From: Anaerosporobacter sp031551385
Lineage (GTDB): Bacteria > Bacillota > Clostridia > Lachnospirales > Lachnospiraceae
Length of the DNA stretch: 10,100 bases
NCBI RefSeq assembly: GCF_031551385.1
Contig: NZ_JAVBNS010000240.1
Span: 1-10,100 of the forward strand
Direction: 5' to 3'
A model generated the notes under the pieces. The model was not told the origin of the DNA, did no database searches, and saw only the letters and a list, made by a program, of their open reading frames with translations. Both the position numbers and the translations under genes were made by a program. Below, piece by piece: positions 6,798-10,100 of the stretch (positions are counted from its first letter, which is position 1; the number at the start of each line of letters is the position of its first letter).

Positions 6798-8117
6798 TTA
6801 GATGCGATATAAATACTGTTCCACTTCCCATGCTGTTACTTGGGAGCAATAATCGTTCCATTCCTTCTTTTTAGCACCGATATATTTCTCAACAATCTGG
6901 TTACCTAATACCTCTTTAATAAATGTATCTTCCTCTAATACTTCAATACTATCTATCAATGTTTTTGGAAGTCGTTTAACATCTTGATTATATCCTTCCT
7001 GATTCATCGCATCATTCGGAAGTGCTTCTGGTAACTTTTCTTTATTACGAATCCCCTCTAAACCTGCTGCTAGATATAGCGCTATCGTCAAATATGGATT
7101 CGCGGAGGAATCTGGTGAACGAAGTTCAATCTTACTATCGGTATCAATGTCATTTGGTACACGCACACTTGCATTTCTATTATGAACAGACCAACCGTTA
7201 TATGCAGGTACATTATAACTTGGTACTAAACGTTTATAGGAATTGATAATTGGATTTACTACTGCTGTAATCGCAGCGTTATGCTTTAATACACCTGCTA
7301 TAAACCATTTTGCCTCATCACACAATTCGGCATTCTCTTCTCTTCCAAATATATTCTCTCCATCTTTCAATATTGATAGCAATATATTCATTCCTGATCC
7401 TTTCGAATCATTCAATGGCTTTGGCATAAATGTAGCATGCAATCCATGACGCTTCGCTATAATTCTTACAACCATACGAAATGTCATAATATTATCTGCT
7501 GCACTTAACGCTTCATCATACTGGAAATCGATTTGATGTTGTGATGCACCTGCTTCGTGATAAGATGCTTCCACCTCAAATCCCATATCTTCTAATGTTA
7601 ATACGATCTCTCTACGTACATTTTCACCCAAGTCAACAGGCCCTACATCAAAAAATCCTGCCTTTTCTTCTGTCTTTGTAGTTGGAACTCCATTATCATC
7701 CGCTTGAAATAAATAAAATTCACATTCTGAACCTATTTCAAAGGAATATCCCATCTCTGCTGCCTGTTCTATTATTTTCTTTAATACATAACGACTGTCT
7801 CCTTCAAATGATGTCCCATCCTTTTGACATACATCACATAAAAATCTTGCTACTTTCCCTTGTTGTGGTCTCCATGGAAAAATCTCAAACGTATCAAGCA
7901 CTGGATGAAGATACAAATCTGACTTCGCATTACTTGTGAATCCTTCAATCGCTGCCCCATCAAATCTACACTGATTATTCAATATCTTCTCTAACTGGCT
8001 TGTCGTAACCGCCATATTCTTTAATGTTCCATAAATGTCTGTAAATTGAAGTCGTATAAACTCTACATCTTCTTCCTCTACTAATTCAATAATGTCTTGT
8101 TTTGTATAATTACTCAT
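6798..8117 (-). CDS. glnA: Glutamine synthetase type I homologue with altered active site
   Basis: By fold this is a GSI enzyme (ATP + glutamate + ammonia to glutamine), 439 residues, close to Bacillus subtilis GlnA (444). Recognisable blocks: RLQFTDIYGTLKN (22-34), FDGAAIEGF (52-60), FPWRPQQGKVAR (80-91), SECEF with E131 and E133 (metal ligands), ATFMPKP (228-234), NSYKRLVP (292-299) and KIELRSPD with E331 and R333. Several key residues differ from the canonical ones (family knowledge, B. subtilis numbering from memory): the ligand Glu near 196 is Q195 (ASQHQIDF), the ligand His near 245 is N244 (GSGMNIL), and the flap Glu near 304 is N302 (SYNVPAY). The feedback Arg62 region IEGFVR reads IEGFTS. 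It is full length and intact, with AGAGGA 8 nt before the ATG. It may be a divergent or inactive, possibly regulatory, synthetase. Confidence 0.88.
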   Translation of the reverse strand: MSNYTKQDIIELVEEEDVEFIRLQFTDIYGTLKNMAVTTSQLEKILNNQCRFDGAAIEGFTSNAKSDLYLHPVLDTFEIFPWRPQQGKVARFLCDVCQKDGTSFEGDSRYVLKKIIEQAAEMGYSFEIGSECEFYLFQADDNGVPTTKTEEKAGFFDVGPVDLGENVRREIVLTLEDMGFEVEASYHEAGASQHQIDFQYDEALSAADNIMTFRMVVRIIAKRHGLHATFMPKPLNDSKGSGMNILLSILKDGENIFGREENAELCDEAKWFIAGVLKHNAAITAVVNPIINSYKRLVPSYNVPAYNGWSVHNRNASVRVPNDIDTDSKIELRSPDSSANPYLTIALYLAAGLEGIRNKEKLPEALPNDAMNQEGYNQDVKRLPKTLIDSIEVLEEDTFIKEVLGNQIVEKYIGAKKKEWNDYCSQVTAWEVEQYLYRI

Positions 8118-8194
8118 TTTAGGTGTCCTCTCTTTCTATAGATATATTTTGTTTTTGCTTCTATTGTTTATGTTTTTATAATACCTTTTTTCAC

Positions 8195-8283
8195 TAGGGC
8201 ATATTCTTGTAATTCTTCGTGTTACTTATTTTCTTACAAAAATAGGGCATAGGAATTCATTTAAGAACCCCTTTGCCCTATTT
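8195..8283 (-). promoter_or_regulatory. glnA leader attenuator with duplicated arm
   Basis: Right at the predicted start point, minus-strand RNA can form a 10-bp perfect stem, AAATAGGGCA (8283-8274 in sense) with its partner at 8249-8240. It continues through AGGGGTTC/GAATTCCT (with G-U pairs) to a 6-nt loop, then a run of U (8242-8238). A second copy of the 3' arm, TATGCCCTA (8203-8195), follows 40 nt later without a U-tract. The 5' arm can pair with either copy, so the two folds exclude each other. This looks like an attenuator that the downstream ANTAR protein might control. The apical loop does not match the usual AnnGnn ANTAR hexaloop. Confidence 0.6.
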
Positions 8284-8289
8284 AAATTA

Positions 8290-8318
8290 ATAATAACAAG
8301 TGTTAAAATATTTGTCAA
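8290..8318 (-). promoter_or_regulatory. Strong sigma-A promoter of glnA
   Basis: TTGACA (8318-8313), a perfect consensus -35, 17 nt, then TATTAT (8295-8290). Transcription would start near 8283, giving a leader of about 165 nt before the glnA start. Confidence 0.8.
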
Positions 8319-8389
8319 TGAATTTATTTTGTAGGTTTTGCTGATTTTATTCTGTTAGTTTCGCTTAGCATATATAATTCTAAATTAAT

Positions 8390-9004
8390 CTAAATTGATA
8401 TCTTTACTTTCATTGATTGTAACAATTCTATCGTTTCTTCATATGATTGAAACACAATTCCAAGTAATCCATTCTTTCTGGCTGCTTGAATGTTATCCGC
8501 CCTATCATCTATAAATACACTTTCTTCCGGCACAAGCCCATACCGCTGAATCAGTGTTTGATAAATTCGGTCGTCTGGTTTAATCAGTTTTTCTTGATAG
8601 GATAGAATATATCCATCTACTTCTTTCAAAAAGTCTACCTTATTCCCACATTCATTATGTAATTTCTCACTAAAATTAGACAAAACATATACGTTATATC
8701 CATTCTCTTTCAACGTTCGAATCCATTCTTCTGCATATGGATATATCTCAATCGTTCCACTAATATCTTCATATACTTGTCGTATCTCTTCTTCTACTGT
8801 TGGATCATTCTTAATAAAATCCCGTAGTAACTGCTCTGGATTTAATGCTCCCTTATCGAACTCATCCCATGTAGGGCTTAGCACTGTTGCTTTAGCTACC
8901 TTCTGAAATATGTCTTCTGAAAATCCAAAACTACGAAAATGTTTCTCCCAGCAGAATGCCATTAGTACATTGCCGATGTCGAAGATTATGTTTTTTATGG
9001 TCAT
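8390..9004 (-). CDS. HAD-superfamily hydrolase, subfamily IA (YihX-like phosphatase)
   Basis: A cytoplasmic haloacid-dehalogenase-fold phosphatase, 204 residues, typical length. Motif I is FDIGNVL with the nucleophile D9; the second position is Gly (DxG), as in the YihX branch (FDLGNV). The helical cap spans about 15-85. Motif II is VLSNF with S109. Motif III is K142 in KLIKPDDRIY, and motif IV is FIDDRADNI with D166 and D167 binding magnesium. GAGGA lies 7 nt before the ATG at 9004. E. coli YihX hydrolyses alpha-glucose-1-phosphate, but substrate cannot be read from sequence here and other sugar or nucleotide phosphates are possible. It stands alone between the CRISPR array and the glnA promoter; I see no clear terminator after it. 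Confidence 0.88.
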   Translation of the reverse strand: MTIKNIIFDIGNVLMAFCWEKHFRSFGFSEDIFQKVAKATVLSPTWDEFDKGALNPEQLLRDFIKNDPTVEEEIRQVYEDISGTIEIYPYAEEWIRTLKENGYNVYVLSNFSEKLHNECGNKVDFLKEVDGYILSYQEKLIKPDDRIYQTLIQRYGLVPEESVFIDDRADNIQAARKNGLLGIVFQSYEETIELLQSMKVKISI

Positions 9005-9052
9005 TGGTTGTCCTCATTTCTTGTTTTTTGATTTTTTGTATAGGTTAAGTTT

Positions 9053-9082
9053 ATTATATTGGGACGGGGTTGTAAATTGAAA
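9053..9082 (-). promoter_or_regulatory. Candidate promoter of the HAD gene
   Basis: TTTCAA (9082-9077), 18 nt, TATAAT (9058-9053) on the minus strand. The -10 is perfect and the -35 is poor. The start near 9046 would leave a leader of about 40 nt. Confidence 0.35.
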
Positions 9083-9143
9083 GATAGGGGATGAGTACTT
9101 TCCCTCATTCAGAGTATTACGTAGTCAAATAATTTTTTACATT

Positions 9144-9158
9144 TTCCACGGCGTGGAA
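9144..9158. repeat. Short palindrome at the edge of the CRISPR array
   Basis: TTCCACGGCGTGGAA is a perfect 7-1-7 palindrome, 10 bp before the first repeat. It shares TTCCAC with the CRISPR repeat. No U-tract follows on the minus strand, so a terminator for the array transcript is not supported. Confidence 0.5.
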
Positions 9159-9168
9159 TTTTAATTTG

Positions 9169-10100
9169 ATTTACATTCCACTTTGGTACTATTCTTATCA
9201 ATTAGGGCTGTAATTGCTATTACAACAATTCCAATATTTACATTCCACTTTGGTACTATTCTTATGATAAACAGCTTCAAGCAAAGAGAAAAATGCTACA
9301 TTTACATTCCACTTTGGTACTATTCTTATAAGTACACCAATTAAGCTGTACGAAGAAATATGCAAATTTACATTCCACTTTGGTACTATTCTTATTGATT
9401 CGTCAGTTTGATAAAAGTGCCATTCTCCTAATTTACATTCCACTTTGGTACTATTCTTATATTTACTTCTTGTAACGGATTCAATTGCCCTTGTGCATTT
9501 ACATTCCACTTCGGTACTATTCTTATAGATAGCTCCATGTTTTGCTTATCTCTCCATTGTTCATTTACATTCCACTTTGGTACTATTCTTATTCCTTATC
9601 AATTCCATTCTCTTCAGCTAATTTATATATTTACATTCCACTTTGGTACTATTCTTATCCTGCTGTAAAAGTTCCTGTACAGGCTTGTTTCACATATTTA
9701 CATTCCACTTTGGTACTATTCTTATGTACTAGGGATTAGTCATATTAGAGCAGCTAGAAAATTTACATTCCACTTTGGTACTATTCTTATCATAACACAA
9801 TGTGCGTTCACGGAGCAGTTCAAACATTTACATTCCACTTTGGTACTATTCTTATCTTGAAGCTGTTTCACCTAACCGAATTCGTGCAAATTTACATTCC
9901 ACTTTGGTACTATTCTTATGAGCCTAGGGAATTATATAACGCTCAAGGCTTTCCATTTACATTCCACTTTGGTACTATTCTTATGCTCTGTACTTGGGTG
10001 ATTTGCCTTGTGCATTTTAAATTTACATTCCACTTTGGTACTATTCTTATGAAGTGGTCTGCAAGTTTCTTTAATTTATCTGTTTTATTTACATTCCACT
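9169..10100 (-). CRISPR. CRISPR array, type I-B-like repeat, 14 full repeats plus a partial one
   Basis: Thirty-bp repeats, plus-strand form beginning ATTTACATTCCACTTTGG and ending TACTATTCTTAT, start at 9169, 9236, 9300, 9366, 9431, 9497, 9563, 9629, 9696, 9761, 9826, 9890, 9955 and 10021, with a 14-bp partial copy at 10087 cut by the window edge. The 14 spacers are 34-37 bp and all different. Thirteen full repeats are identical; the one at 9497 has a single T-to-C change (ACTTCGG). Read on the minus strand the repeat ends GTGGAATGTAAAT, very like the C. difficile type I-B repeat end (GTGGTATGTAAAT, from memory). This implies minus-strand transcription, a leader beyond the right edge, and the oldest spacers at the left. 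No cas gene is in the window. Spacer targets cannot be judged without a search. Confidence 0.98.

Noticed and set aside
8118..8283. Classical ANTAR dual-hexaloop motif in the glnA leader
   Set aside because: Only one hairpin with a 6-nt loop was found, and its loop lacks the expected A at position 1 and G at position 4.
9028..9057. Plus-strand promoter-like TTGATT-18-TATTAT facing the CRISPR array
   Set aside because: It could drive a plus-strand array, but the repeat end favours minus-strand transcription, and its -10 overlaps the better TATAAT of the HAD promoter.
9133..9158. TTACATTTTCCAC as a decayed CRISPR repeat
   Set aside because: It would leave only a few bases before the next repeat, so it cannot be a repeat-spacer unit.
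9198..9739. Frames of 103 and 65 residues in the array
   Set aside because: They consist of translated CRISPR repeats (repeating IRIVPKWNVN or YIPLWYYSY units) and spacers.
9726..9760. Possible self-targeting spacer: a 12-base match to about 3389-3400
   Set aside because: ATTAGTCATATT only; too short and AT-rich to be more than chance.

Overview
The window looks like a low-GC anaerobic Firmicute of the Clostridia, most likely Lachnospiraceae. The reasons are an AT-rich sequence, strong AGGAGG-type ribosome sites, a T-box leader, a DapL-type lysine pathway gene, a glutamine synthetase gene followed by an ANTAR regulator, and a CRISPR repeat whose end resembles the Clostridioides difficile type I-B repeat. 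The genus is inference; there is no rRNA here. All eight protein genes are on the minus strand, so the gene order below runs from high to low coordinates.

Right end (9169-10100): a CRISPR array of 14 complete 30-bp repeats plus a partial one, cut by the window edge, with no cas gene visible. Then come a HAD-family hydrolase (8390-9004) and a nitrogen block. The nitrogen block holds a strong sigma-A promoter, a leader with an attenuator-like hairpin, a glutamine synthetase homologue (6798-8117) and an ANTAR-domain protein with a degenerate receiver (6197-6739). The glutamine synthetase homologue lacks several residues normally needed for catalysis, which is the most surprising point in the window.

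Middle: dapL (4836-6050), LL-diaminopimelate aminotransferase for lysine and peptidoglycan, has its own promoter and a terminator hairpin. A phosphinothricin-acetyltransferase-like GNAT enzyme (4117-4689) follows with its own promoter.

Left part: a promoter and T-box riboswitch (about 3604-3960) precede aspS (2001-3371), an archaeal-type and probably non-discriminating aspartyl-tRNA synthetase. After it lie gatC (781-1068) and gatA (1-761, cut at the window edge). Together these make Asn-tRNA(Asn), and probably Gln-tRNA(Gln), by the indirect transamidation route: AspRS mischarges tRNA(Asn) with Asp and GatCAB amidates it. gatB would be expected just beyond the left edge. The T-box may present overlapping Glu and Asn codons. 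A palindromic, MITE-like element of about 440 bp (1533-1975) sits between aspS and gatC and may separate the expression of the two halves of the pathway.
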